From contig NC_016478.1 of assembly GCF_000226095.1 (NCBI RefSeq), positions 796,001 to 860,000 of the forward strand: a stretch of DNA of 64,000 nucleotides, in the 5' to 3' direction. The notes beneath the pieces are model-generated. The model did no database searches, had not been told where the DNA came from, and worked only from the letters and a program-made list of their open reading frames with translations. Shown in pieces: positions 12,340 to 23,178 of the stretch; within the stretch, counting starts at the first letter, position 1; each line of letters begins with the position of its first letter. Source of the DNA: Thermothelomyces thermophilus ATCC 42464. Taxonomy: Eukaryota; Ascomycota; Sordariomycetes; Sordariales; Chaetomiaceae. The translations under genes were made by a program, and so were the position numbers.

Positions 12340-13146
12340 ATGTTTACCCTTGTGGATCATAGGCGACACGGCAGACGGCCCAGACGGCGACCCGGCGGAT
12401 TCATTCCCGACCAAGGCGGGCTTTCCAATTGTTGACATTGTGCTTGATGTGACTTTTGAGACGTCCAAAGAAACGCTGAAGGCGGCGAGGAGGGCGGCAA
12501 AGCCTCGGCCGCGCCAGAATGTTGCCCCCCCGCCAGCTCTGAAGCCCGAGACCCGGGTCGGTTATAGAGTGCAACTGTCGGCCCTGAAGCAGAACTCAAA
12601 ATACTTCGACAACTTGCTCAGTGACACCAGGTTTGCCGAGGCCAGGTCGATAGAGCAAGGCTTCAAGGAACTGTCCCTCAGAAACGTGAAGCCGTCAGAG
12701 GCCGACGCCGGCGATCTCCCCGTGGTGAGAATCCACGAGGATGACGAGGCGACCCGGTCGGCCGGCCATGTCTCGGTCTTTGAGGACCTGTTGAGGATCC
12801 TGCATAGGGAGCAGTCGACTTCCAAGGCCGTGATAATGCATTACCTCGCGGTCCTTGCTGTGCTCGCCGACCGGTTTGACTGTACTGGCATCGTGTCTCG
12901 CTACGTAAGCGCGCCCTGAAGTACAAGTGGCCGGCCACCCCAACCAGGCCGTCCCGGGATGACGGCCCTTCCATATCCAGGGCAGGTGAAGAGATCCTCC
13001 GGCAAAAGATCCTCGTCGGCCTGGCTGCTCGACCAACCCCTCAAGCTGCACGCGGCCACCCGCGAGCTGATCATGAGCGGCTCGCGGAGGTAGAGTGCCT
13101 CCTGGGAAGAGGAGCAAGCAGAAAGTAGCACGGCCGCGTGGTAGAT
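12340..13146 (+). pseudogene. Decayed BTB/POZ-domain-family gene
   Basis: Conceptual fragments match a fungal BTB/POZ-related family of unknown function: 'FPIVDIVLDVTFETS', 'YRVQLSALKQNSKYFDNLLS', 'LSLRNVKPSEADAGDLPVV', 'YLAVLAVLADRFDC', then 'LKYKWPATPTRPSRDDG', 'EEILRQKILV' and 'LLDQPLKLHAATRELIMSGS'. They do not stay in one frame. An ATG-led piece at 12340 ('MFTL') runs out of frame with the main body. The body changes frame near 12912 and again near 13011. TAG codons stand where Trp is expected at 13091-13093 and 13142-13144. Family similarity then stops. No intron arrangement I tried restores the frame. The two TGG-to-TAG changes fit C-to-T mutation, possibly RIP. The family ID comes from memory of related proteins. 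Confidence 0.7.
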
Positions 13147-13273
13147 CAATTACGGTCAGAGCGCGGCCCGGGAGTGACAGACGGACAGGAGACAGAATAG
13201 GCGAACGAAGAGCGGGGGGCCTTGGCTTACTCTCGAGGTCGTCAGGGAGGTCGCTCTTCGACCCGGCCGAGGG

Positions 13274-14560
13274 ATGTATCAGGATGTCAAAAGAAGACTG
13301 CCGTACGATTGGAGCGATATTGTTGATGCTTTCACTTACCGGACGGTTGCTAGCACCATCCGCATATACTTTGTTAAGTGCATGTTCGCGACGTACGCCT
13401 CTATTTCAATGCTAACCAACGGTATTCCGGCTTGACAGTCTCCTCCCGGCAATCGCCTGTACACTCGACGTGCGCCGTCGGACTGGAGAGTTCTTTGGCA
13501 TTAATGAGGCGTTATTTTCTTCCGCCCTCACGGCCGTTGTCCTCAGCATTCTTGGGACACAGCCCCTCACAATTGTTGGCGTGACAGGGCTGATTGCTCT
13601 CTTCAACTTCACAATCTACGACATCATCAGCATCTACGACGTATCGATTAATCACAATTCATGGCATGGACGGGAATCTGGGCAGCCGTCTTCCACCGGC
13701 TCGTTGCCATTTTCAATGCCTGCGACTATATGGGTTAATAATGTGGCGGATTTCTCGAGCGAGTCTTTCGGCTTCTATGTTGGTATCATTTACATCAGTA
13801 TGTACATACTCCATGCCATCGTCATTTTCAAGATTCAAGCAGGCTCCAGTGCATACAGATTCCTTGACGATCTATCAAACGGGGCTCGAGATCATTCCTA
13901 CCTTTGAAGGCGAAGACACCGAAATCCGCCGCCCTATTGTCGAGGCAACCGCGGTCGTTGAGCAGCGCATTTCACATTTGCTTATGGGACTAGCGCTCAT
14001 CGGGACGATGACACAACCCCTACTTGTCGTGCCACACACCATTCCTTCCGCCGTATTTGCTTGCCTTTTTTTTTTTTCATTGTTGGGGTATGTAAAACTC
14101 TACTTCCCTATCCCCAGCCTCTGCTTGATTACAACTGAACTACAGTGGGGATTCATCGAATCAAACGGCATCCTTCATCAGTTCATCTTTCTGCAGCGCG
14201 ACGAACCGCTTCTAAAGATTCGGAAACGGAAGATCATTCTCTATATCAGCCTGCAGTTCTTTGTGGTGGCCGCATGCGTCGCTATCTCCCATAATTACAG
14301 TAGCGGCAATTGGCTTCCCGTTGCTGATCATCCTACTTATTCCGCTCCGCACTCTCTTCATGCCACGTTGGTTTACGCTCAAGGAACTGCAGATCTTAGA
14401 CGACTTTACCGCTACTAACAAGACTGTTTTGGCGAGCCTTGGTGGGAAGCCTCAGTTACCGGAGCATTCATCCAAGGTAGAGGATTGGGGGCTGGAGAGG
14501 AGGAGGAGTGAGCAACGACATGGGGTTCCGAGGCAGCGTGCTGGAAGTCTCCATCGCTGA
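13274..14560 (+). pseudogene. Decayed borate/bicarbonate-type transporter gene (Bor1-like, SLC4 family)
   Basis: Strong Bor1-type sequence spread over shifting frames. The ATG at 13274 opens 'MYQDVKRRLPYDWSD', spliced (donor 13378, acceptor 13438) to 'NLLPAIACTLDVRRRTGEFFG'. The SLC4 hallmark 'TQPLTIVGVTGLIALFNFT' follows, then 'FMAWTGIWAAVFHRLVAIFN', 'SSESFGFYVGIIYI', 'RISHLLMGLALIGTM', 'ESNGILHQFIFLQ' and 'FPLLIILLIPLRTLFMPRW'. The frame changes near 13660, 13735 and 14290. A normal intron (about 14090-14145) is still visible. Intact relatives are plasma-membrane borate exporters with 10-14 membrane segments. Parts of the middle are missing or scrambled, so no functional carrier is expected. 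Sequencing error could mimic one shift but hardly three. Confidence 0.75.
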
Positions 14561-15522
14561 TCTCTCTAACTTGAGACAAGATATCTAGTGTATATCTGTC
14601 CTAGTCTTTTTTAGGTATGTACAAAAGCGCCACCTAGACTTTTGTCTATTCAGAGGTATCCCTATTTCGGAAAGAAAGGTGTGGATGGATGGATGCGGAA
14701 ACCAACGATCTTCGTATCTCTGCTACGGTGGTGATAGTTGTGGTGGTTGTGGTTGAGGAAGAAGGAAAAGGCTGACCAGAGCTATGTATCATGTAGGAAG
14801 ATGTGGGTGGTTGCAACCCTGGTGGGGCCGGGAACTCTAGTGGGGCCCGGTCCACCAGAAAGGGTAATTATAGTCCCAGATGTCAAAGCTGGCGCAGGGC
14901 ATTCCTGGCATCGGTCTGTGCAAAGGATTTAGCTTACACCGAGAACGGACTAATTAATTACACCGGGCCAGACCCGCTAGTGTTTCGGTGTGAGTAGGTC
15001 CCGAGTTATATGTAGGTGTAAATAAGTGGCTTGCCCTATAAACGAATGTGGTAATATACGCGAATCGCACATCGTTTCGCCCCTTTTCCATCCCGACCTG
15101 CCAGCAGAGGTATCGGCGACCAGAGGTGATCCCGGAGAATTGAGCAACTGGAGGGAAAGTGTCAAGTAGCTATATGGTAGGATGCCGACGTGCCAAGTCG
15201 GGGCCCAGAGCAGGAGAGCTCCGTAGCATTCGCAGGCCGTGATTTTGCGGCGGATAGCGGGGAGCGATAATGCATACGGGTCGTCCTCACTACACTATTA
15301 TACTGTATGCCCACTCTCTCGACTAGCTTTGGGGCTGCGAAAGGGAGCTAGGCATTATAGTCTTAAGATTGAGAATTAATACTAGCAGCCATCTATGTTA
15401 CTTATATATAATTTACACCAATTACAAAACAGGTATTAGGAACCGACGATAAAAGTATGAGGAAAGAGTCTGCCGGGAGCAATCAAAGCCATCTCGAGGG
15501 CGGTGCAGACTAATTATCGTGA
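14561..15522. other. Spacer after the transporter pseudogene
   Basis: No gene recognised. It holds TG-rich sequence near 14715-14760 and a short GGGGCCGGGAACT/GGGGCCCGGTCC near-repeat at 14824-14852. The part nearest the next gene (15350-15430) is AT-rich. Confidence 0.4.
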
Positions 15523-16737
15523 CTAATACTGCGTATTGACAATGTTTCTCTGAGACGAGTACGATGGCTGCCGCGCCTGTCCGATGCTGCCCTCGACGGC
15601 CGATTCTACCGTCGCGCCCGACCTGCCGCTGATGCTCTCTGCGTCCCTATCGCGGTCCGAATCCACGTAGAGCCTGTCGCGCTGGACGGTGACCTCGGTC
15701 GTCATGACCACTGACACGCCGTTGTGCTTCCCGTCTTCCGCGTCCGCGCCGGGGCCGCCCGCGCCGACGTACACCTTGTTGCCCATGTCGTTGCGGTGCT
15801 GGTGGGGGTAGTGGTGGTCGGCCGCGGCTCTCGACCTCCTGTTCTTCTCCCTCAACCCGTCCATCGTCTCCAATGGTAGGCTCGTGTTGTTGTTGGCTGC
15901 CGTCCTGGCGTACGAGCTATCGTGGCCGGAAGAACCGCCCTGGGTCATCTCGACTAACCGGTTCAGGATGCTGAACTCGATCTTGAGCTTGATGCTGTAG
16001 ACGAAGCCCTTGTATGCAGTCTGTATGGCGTACAGACCCGCGAACTCGAGGGCGAGGATGGTGATGTCGAGCACGACGATGACGGCGTTGACGACGACCA
16101 AGTGCGTCATGAGGCGCCGCCGCGTGCTGTCGCGGCCCTGGTTGCGGCCGCTTATGCCACTGCGGCTTCGCACGCGCATGAGAAGAACCGTCTCGTGGAT
16201 GTAGAGGCCCGAGATGATGATCTCCTGCAGGAAGAAGAGCGTCACCTGGACCCGCTCGTAGATGGAGTAGGGGACGATGAAGGGGGCGGGGTTGGACGAG
16301 TTGGAGCCGTAGGCGAACACGGCGGTAGGAATGTGGCCGATGACGGCGTTGGCGACGATCATGGCCAGCACGAGCCGCAGCCGGGACGTGTTGCGCATGA
16401 CGATGTGGAGGCGTGAGTACAGGACGACCGACTGGCCGGTCACCATGAAGCACCATCCCACCACGACCAGAGTCATATAGACCCCTCCGGGGCAGGCCGG
16501 CACCACGGACTTGATCAGGAATCCAACAGAATATACGGCTATAGCCCATGTCGCCACGACGAAACTCCAAAAGTAGAGGCCGCTGCGCCGCTTGAAGGTG
16601 GCTAGGATAATGAAGCTCAGGTCGACGACGTTGTAGAGCGAGATGCTGAGGAATGCTATGACGATAAACAGAGTGGTCCCTTTTGGCGTGCTGCCGGTCG
16701 AGTTGCCGCTGTCTGCTGGCGCCGTGGCAGTAACCAA
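15523..16737 (-). CDS. Fungal multi-pass integral membrane protein of unknown function (5' end unresolved)
   Basis: An open frame of about 404 codons encodes roughly seven hydrophobic segments in residues ~20-270, e.g. 'LFIVIAFLSISLYNVV', 'LYFWSFVVATWAIAVYSVGFL', 'MTLVVVGWCFMVTG' and 'VVVNAVIVVLDITILALEFAG'. A long polar, basic C-terminal tail follows (270-404). It resembles a large fungal family of 7-TM proteins of unknown function, possibly the one catalogued as DUF7703. I see no transporter or receptor motif that would assign a role. Position 16737 is a TTG codon. The frame stays open upstream to a TGA near 16820 without any ATG, so a short 5' exon is probably missing. The ATG at 16931 is one candidate but no donor is clear. 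Confidence 0.72.
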   Translation of the reverse strand: MVTATAPADSGNSTGSTPKGTTLFIVIAFLSISLYNVVDLSFIILATFKRRSGLYFWSFVVATWAIAVYSVGFLIKSVVPACPGGVYMTLVVVGWCFMVTGQSVVLYSRLHIVMRNTSRLRLVLAMIVANAVIGHIPTAVFAYGSNSSNPAPFIVPYSIYERVQVTLFFLQEIIISGLYIHETVLLMRVRSRSGISGRNQGRDSTRRRLMTHLVVVNAVIVVLDITILALEFAGLYAIQTAYKGFVYSIKLKIEFSILNRLVEMTQGGSSGHDSSYARTAANNNTSLPLETMDGLREKNRRSRAAADHHYPHQHRNDMGNKVYVGAGGPGADAEDGKHNGVSVVMTTEVTVQRDRLYVDSDRDRDAESISGRSGATVESAVEGSIGQARQPSYSSQRNIVNTQY

Positions 16738-16939
16738 GTCTTCTTCAGGCTTATGTTTTGCAGATATTCGGCGGGGCGGCGATGAGGGTTGATTATTAGA
16801 GGGATGACTTGGGCGATGGAATCAAGGAAGACGTCGGGCGAGACCCGGGAGTCTTGAATAACCCGGAGGCTCTCGAAAGTCCCGGGGGGGGGGGGGGGTG
16901 TAGCCTGCCATGGATCGTTGTCCAGCAACATCCTCTCGG

Positions 16940-18111
16940 GCAGGCATCAGTCAGGAAAGTAACTGATGAGGGTGGCTGATGATCAACGGTGCTCGGATGT
17001 CGGCTCAGGAAATGCGGCCGCAGAGCTTCTTCTTAAACGAAGATCGAAGAAAACGCAAGAGATCAGGCAAAGCCATTGGACCCTAGATCTATGATCCCTG
17101 CGTCCGGTGAGAGTGCAAACAGGTGCTCGTAGGATGCTGATGACAAAGTAATTAGCTACGAGTACTGATCACTTCCAGGTTAAGTCAAAGGCCTATGAAC
17201 TAAAACCAAACTTCCCCGGCCCCGAGCCGGAGAGTGAGGCATCGGTATGCCTGCTAGTTAGTTATTAGGCTCACTACCATATTTCGTTAGCGGCTTGGCG
17301 GTCAAAAAGGAGGGGGCCGCAGCCGTTGACCGGCCTCTGCTTCTTGGCCTTTGCGGACTCGAAGGTTCGGAAATCGAATGCTGAAGACCTGTTCTGCGAT
17401 TGACCTAGTCGGTTTAGTGTAGACGAAGCCCGAGGCTAATTATGCCCCGAACAGAATATGGGATGGTGTGGCTTGCAATAGGCAGGGGGGCCGGCGGATT
17501 GGAGTGGGGATCCAAGACGCACACTCGCAAAAGCCGGGGCGCTTCAAGGCAGGCTCTCCCAAAGCAGGGCTTTCTTTGGAGTGTAGTGTAGGCAGGGCCC
17601 GCTCTTAAAGTAAGGTATGTAGTCCGTAGTGTACATACCTGGGTAGCCCAACCCCGCCATTTTGCGGAGTAGCAGCTTCTTTGTTCCCAGAGGAGTGGTA
17701 ACACTCTAAGTAGACCCCACTCAAGATCGTACTGGAGAAATCCGCTTACCCTAAACATCCATGGCCCATTTTATCGCCTTATGGTTTTTGGTTAGATCAG
17801 CGATATCCAACCTTGCTCTTCGACACGGTCATTCAGGCGACTTAATGTTGATGTAGGGCCAGCTCTTATTGGCCATACGCGGCTGCAATCATCCACGATG
17901 GTCCCTATTTCTAGAAGCGTACGAAGAAGGGCCATGTCAGGAGGTGAGAATGAGCGATTCTCGTTCCACCTTTGAAGAAACAAATTTAGTTCCCAAGCAG
18001 GCCCCGGGATGGCGTCCTGGATGAGGGAGTGCTATACTTTGCCTAGGCCGTGCCGCTTCACCTCGCTAATTACCCCAGACAGTCCGCTTGTATCCTGTAC
18101 TACACTAATTC
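16940..18111. other. Spacer, no gene seen
   Basis: About 1.2 kb between the membrane-protein gene and the 3' end of the methyltransferase gene. A 114-codon minus frame at 17414-17758 has no family features and no ATG context of note. A 13-base G run lies near 16886. Nothing else was supported. Confidence 0.4.
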
Positions 18112-19296
18112 TCAAATGCCGTACGGAGTATAATTGACTTCTTGTTTAGCGCTGTATAGCGCCTTGGCATGGTAGACCGTGCGAAGAAGGTGGCCTTCCT
18201 TTGTCAGCCCCTCCCCTATGGAAAAAATAATCCTCACGATTACTTCCCTGGGGGCGTGCTTGCCCTGCGCCAATCTCATTCGAAATGAGAGAATGGCCGG
18301 CAGCTGCGTAAAAGTCGTGGTAGACTCGATCCTTTCCTCGGCATCCTCTTCGGTAAATGCTAGTTCTTCCATAGCATCCATAACCAGCCCAGCCTTGAAA
18401 AAGGTGGTGAAAAGCTCGTGCATTGGGCGATGGAAATAGATCTGCCAACGTTTAGTCCCTGCACCCTTAATTATACGGGGCCGCGACGTAGTCCAAGCCG
18501 ACTCAACTCACCTGCTTCTCGGGCTGCCCTGGTACAGCAATTCCCAGAGACGGTGGGACCGACATATACTCCCTGACAATCTTACCACGGACGATCTCGG
18601 ACTCGCCCGTCACGGGATCAAAGCGGACCTCGATATTCCGCGTCGCGTTGGACGTGAAGAAGACGGGGTGTAGCAGGGTGGCCACGAAGCTGCCAGTAAA
18701 TAAATAATTAGTCCGTCAACATGGTAATTGTTCCCTTCCGTGCCCGGAGACTTCTCGACCGTTCTCGACGGCTAGAAGTCTACACGTCTTCGGACTTACA
18801 CTCCATTCTCGACCAACAAGTCCCGCAATACCCCAGCAAGCGGTTCCAAGTCGGCGACGTCCATAATGGCCATGTTCATCAGCACTATCTCGAACGGACT
18901 TTCGTCCCGCGCGAGGGCCGTAAGATCCGACTTGCTCGTAACGTCTACCCGCCGCCACCGAATCTCCTTCCTTTCCAGTTCCGACTCCTCCCCGTCCTCG
19001 CAATGTGCCCGCGCCAGTGCTAGCATATTTTCGCTCGCGTCCGTGGCCAGCACGGAGGTCGCCCCGTTGCGTACCAGCCAGCGCGCGCATAGGCCGTTGC
19101 CAGTCGCTAGGTCCAAAGCACGGCATGGTGACGAGGAAGAGAGGGTCAGCTTCAGGAGGCGAGTCAGAGAAGGCTCCTGCAGGCGGCGCCAGTACTTGTT
19201 ACCCTGCTTCGTGATGGTGCTGTCCCAATAGGCCGCGTTGGCTTCCCAAGAGGCGATGGCGCGCGATGACAGGCTCGAGGTAGATTCGCAGGTCAT
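18112..19296 (-). CDS. Class I SAM-dependent methyltransferase
   Basis: Three exons (19296-18800, 18689-18512, 18441-18112) join in phase to 334 aa. The Rossmann-fold SAM-binding loop is 'ALDLATGNGLCARWL' at residues ~62-76. An acidic strand-2 end follows ('LATDASENML'), then 'EIVLMNMAIMDVADL', a motif-IV-like segment usual in Methyltransf_25-type enzymes. The last third keeps the typical C-terminal lid elements 'YFHRPMHELFTTFFKAGLVMDAMEE'. It is a stand-alone small-molecule-type methyltransferase; the substrate cannot be told from sequence. The C-terminus runs about 50 residues past the usual end ('LPAILSFRMR'), so a nearer stop may have been lost or the last exon extended. The ATG at 19296 is the only one near the fold's start. 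Confidence 0.85.
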
Positions 19297-20563
19297 ATTG
19301 GGGAATGGGTCTCCAAATTCCAAATGGGCCGACAGTCGTAGTGGAGGGTATTATCCAAGTCCCAAACTCGAAAATGCTGATTGAAAGAGGAAGATGCTCC
19401 CAAATAATTAGAGGGTTAAAAAGATAACCTAAAGAAAGTTTGACGTTTTTACAGCTGTTCCGAACAGTACTAGAGACTTTCTAGACTGCATCAATACACC
19501 TGTCGCCGAGTGACTCAATCGGTGGCCAAGATCTGCAGTGAATCTTGGCTTTTATTCAGGTAGGTACACTCTTGCTTCGCTGGTGCCATTCTGCACTCGA
19601 TGACTAGGAGCGAACCTCTAGAGGAGAAAGTGGAAAGAGCGCCACCTGATCTCTCCAAACTGCCGAAAGAAAAGGTAGCATTTTAGGTTAGGATGAAACC
19701 GGCTTACTTAAAATGACATCGCTATATAAGAACTCTATGCTTTCTCTTTATTCCCTCAGGTTCATATCGCCTGGAGTCGATTTGTAAAGGCATGCTTACT
19801 TGACATCTAGTATAGCCTCCGAAACCTTTATATTCGCGATCCGCCCTTGGAGAACTTACGAACGGGCGCCCAGTCCCCTGTATAATATTTGGTAGCTTGA
19901 CACGCCCATCGCGCAGTTGCTTATAGGCCCTTATCTACTCGGGTCGAGAGCGTAGCACCTACTTAGCACCCACTTGGCTAGGAAGTAGTAGTTATATATG
20001 CCTGCCTTAAAGTAGTGGCTAAACGGTTACACGCGGTGTATACTACCGAGTTTGATACGCGCGAGTCCCAGGTATTGTTTTCGCAGGCCGTAGTTCTACA
20101 TCAAGGACCGTATGAGAGGGACGAGCGATAACGTCCTTAGGGGAAGGGGGGTGGTTTGGTGTCCTAACAAGCATGCCCCAGGCGAGAACAAACGGTCTAC
20201 CGCGACGAGGATGTCAAACCAAAGGGGCGTCGGGAGTACAGAATAATACCTATCTACTTAGCCATTATGCAATACTCGGCTACCTAGCTAACAGAGGGAG
20301 AAAACCACGAGAACATAAAGGACAGGACAAGACGGAAAGAGACGACGAACTGGCAATCTGAGAGACGAGGATAGCAAACCGCAAAAAAAAAAACCACCTG
20401 CTTTGCCAACAAGGATAGCCCCAAAAAACCAGCAAACCCATAAAAACAAACAACATCAAAGAATATCATCGCAAAAAACAGTGCAGCAACAGTAACAAAC
20501 ATGCATACCGGGAGATCCTGCTCGCAGTCGGCCATGCGCCCTTCATGGGGTATCTTATTCCTC
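19297..20563. other. Spacer, AT-leaning, possibly degraded repeat
   Basis: About 1.27 kb with no supported gene. The part 19560-20130 is richer in A+T and in stop codons on both strands than its neighbours, and reads like old decayed sequence. I could not match it to an element family. Near 20370-20480 (minus strand) a T-rich tract follows the kinase stop codon. Confidence 0.35.
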
Positions 20564-22442
20564 CTACGCCCTCCCCGCATATGCCGCGCTCAACAATTCG
20601 GTATCGAGCGCATCCACGATCCGTTGCGACTGGGTGGGCGACCCGGCAGGTACGGCCCTCGATTTCCTGACGCCGCCGCCGTCCTGGCGTGGCGCCGCCA
20701 TCATCATCGGCTGCGGCGGCCTGGGATTTTGCGCGCGATTTTGCGCGCGGGCGACCTCGAAGAGGTTGGATGGCCCGACGGCCGGCTCCTTCCCCCGCTG
20801 ACGACGGTGGCGCGAGTCGTATACGATCAGCGGCGGTGCCTTGGGTGCCCTCTGCGGCAGCGGGCGGGGTGACGGGGAGCGAGCGTTGGCAGGCGGCGGA
20901 CTGCCGAGGTTTGCCGGCGGCGGCGCCTGTTCTCGATAGGCCGGCGGCTGCGAGGGGAGCGGCGGGATTGCCGACTTCCGCGTCGTCAGCCCCCTGCCGC
21001 CAAAGTGAGCCACCAGCAGCTGGGCGGCCGAGGCGCGCTGGGCGGGGTCCTCTCGCGCCATGTCGGCCAGCTTGGGAATCAGAGGCACGGCAGCCCGGAC
21101 CGCCACCAGAATGTCGTGGTAGGACGTGGCGTTCCAGGGGGGGAAGTTGAACTTGGGGTGCACATCGAGGATGGTGCAAAAGAGAGACCAGATGTCCATC
21201 TTTGGGCTCTGGATCCCGGCAGTGCCGTAGTCGCGGTAGAGCTCGGGAGCTTGGTAGAATTTGGTGCCGCACATGGTGCCGGCATTCGCCTGGTGATTGG
21301 CGAGACCAAAGTCTGCGAGTTGGAAGGTATATGTGCCTTGCTCGGCGTGCTCGTAGTACAGAATGTTCTCGGGCTTGATGTCCCGGTGGCAGTAACCGCG
21401 ATCGGCCAAGTAATCGAGGGCGCTCAGCATCTGCTCGAGAACCTGCATGCAGAGGCTGTCGTCGGTGCAGCGCTTGTCCTTGTCCCCTGCGAGCACCCTG
21501 AGATTGCCCGGCCGTAGCGGCATAAAGATCTCGGGCTGGTCGCTGTCGAACTTGGCAGTGCCCAGACATTCGACGATGTGTTTCTGTTCCCGCCTGCTGT
21601 TAGCAAATAACCCCACCGCGGAGTATGGGCGTGTGCAAGTACTCCGGGAGACGTACGTGTTTGAGATACTCCAGAGTCTTCATCTCTCGGTGGACGGCGG
21701 CTCGTGCCTGCTCGACATATCGAGCCCCGTAAACATACAACTTGACCACCTTCACAGCAAAGGGGTTCCCGGATTCGAGATCGATAGCTCGGTACACGGC
21801 GCCGAACGTGCCCTCTCCGATAAGTTCACGAGGCGCCCCCACGGCCTCGCGAAACAGAATGCGCCGGGCGGTGTGCAGCCGGGTGTTGTGCCAGGAGTGG
21901 AGCTCCGAGCTGTCGCCGTCGGTTGGGAGGTCCCGCGAGCGGACGGTTTGGAGACGCTGAAGAGAGATTTGGTAGCCCTCGATCGCGAGCTGACGCAGGG
22001 CTTCCACCGATCCCAGATCTCGCCACATCAACCGGAAGTCGTAGGAGGCGATGGAGATCCTGTAGTCGGTTCCGTAGACGATGACACAGTCTCCCTCAAC
22101 CGGCTCCATGGTTTGGCCAACGTCAGGGCTGACGGTGACCGAAGACGAATACTTGGACCGAACGGACAGCAGCACGACGAGGGTCTCGGGGTGTATCTCA
22201 AAGGCTACGTGGACCGCCGAGACAGAGCGACCGCGGAGGATCAGGTCGGCGTCTCGGCCGAGTCTAGTGATAACGCGGCCTTTGGGAATGGACGGGACAT
22301 GGAACCCAATCTCGAGCCCGTCGAGACCTCTCTTGCTGGTCGACACAAACCGGGCATTATCGGGATGGAGAAGAGCATCGCTGGCAGCCGCGTTCTCTGG
22401 CACCAGGTGGAAGAGCGTACTTGAGTTGGCGTTTCGGGTCAT
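20564..22442 (-). CDS. FHA-domain serine/threonine protein kinase
   Basis: Two exons (22442-21657 and 21583-20564), phase-consistent, give about 601 aa from the ATG at 22442. The FHA domain (residues ~40-140) has 'RLGRDADLILRGRSVSAVHVAFE' with the Arg, Ser and His that read phosphothreonine. The kinase domain (~205-470) has Gly loop 'IGEGTFGAVYRAID', Lys in 'FAVKVVKL', the splice join 'LEYLKHKHIVECLG', catalytic 'HRDIKPENIL', 'LADFGLA' and 'YQAPELY', so it looks catalytically competent. The C-terminal ~140 residues are Pro/Arg-rich and disordered. N-terminal FHA plus kinase recalls Rad53/Cds1 checkpoint kinases, but the core is divergent and orthology is not claimed. An ATG-led open stretch 22651-22475 ending in a GTAAGC donor may be a 5' exon; its phase does not match the nearest acceptor. 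Confidence 0.85.
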
Positions 22443-22651
22443 GCCGGAGGGGAGAACATACAAAGATAGCTTACCCCAGAACGGGGGCTAGGAGGAGCTG
22501 TGGTTCGCATGGTCGCCGCGCCTGATAGATATACCTCTGATCCAGGAAAGAGTCCTTGCGGCCTGTTTCCATTTTCCGCCATGGATGTGTTGGTCGCCTT
22601 ATCGGTCTCGCTTGGAAAAGCATCCAACAACGCAAATTCATTGGGCCTCAT

Positions 22652-23178
22652 GAGCTCTGAGCGAGGCGCGCGCCACTGGATGTTGTGACACTCAAACTAG
22701 GCTGATGCAAGCGCCGGTGTTGTCAAGGAAGGGTCGCGTTGGGCGGCAGCGGATTGCAAAGGGTGGAAGGTACTGTAATCCGTGTATATGTACTGTACGT
22801 CTGTACTGTACATACAGCGGGGAGCTGTGTGGCCGTGGATTCCGAGGTTGCAATCTACCCAAACGGGCATCCATCCAAGCTCCCCTGTTAGCCGCTGCGT
22901 GGCCTGCTCTCTGGCGCGCGCGTTTGAGAGCCATGCATGCAGTGTTACATAAGCAAATGCGGGTAAACAATGCTCTGCTCCCCTGTGTAACGCTAACATT
23001 GGTCAACCCAATCAATCAACCGAAAGAGTGACCAGCTTGAAAGCCACCCTGAAGCATACATACCGAGCCATGTTACCATGCAATCCGTCGAACGAATTTT
23101 CAAATACACACCAACCCGCCTCGGCGAGAACGTCACCAGAAACTGAAGTGGCGATCGGCTGAACAGACATGAGAAAAG
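22652..23178. other. Divergent spacer with palindromic TACTGTAC cluster
   Basis: Divergent promoter region between the FHA kinase and the Trp-repeat protein. The stretch 22789-22816 holds three close copies of the TACTGTA/TGTACTGTAC word around a TATATG. No coding signal seen. Confidence 0.5.

Noticed and set aside
11902-12435. 177-codon plus frame and 123-codon minus frame across the 15-bp array
   Set aside because: Most of the length is the minisatellite translated (LSFST or RVEKE repeats).
19560-20130. Possible decayed retroelement relic
   Set aside because: AT-leaning and stop-rich, but no recognisable protein motif or terminal repeats to support a family.
21447-22424. 325-codon plus frame antisense to the FHA kinase
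   Set aside because: Shadow of the kinase coding strand; the kinase has complete catalytic motifs.
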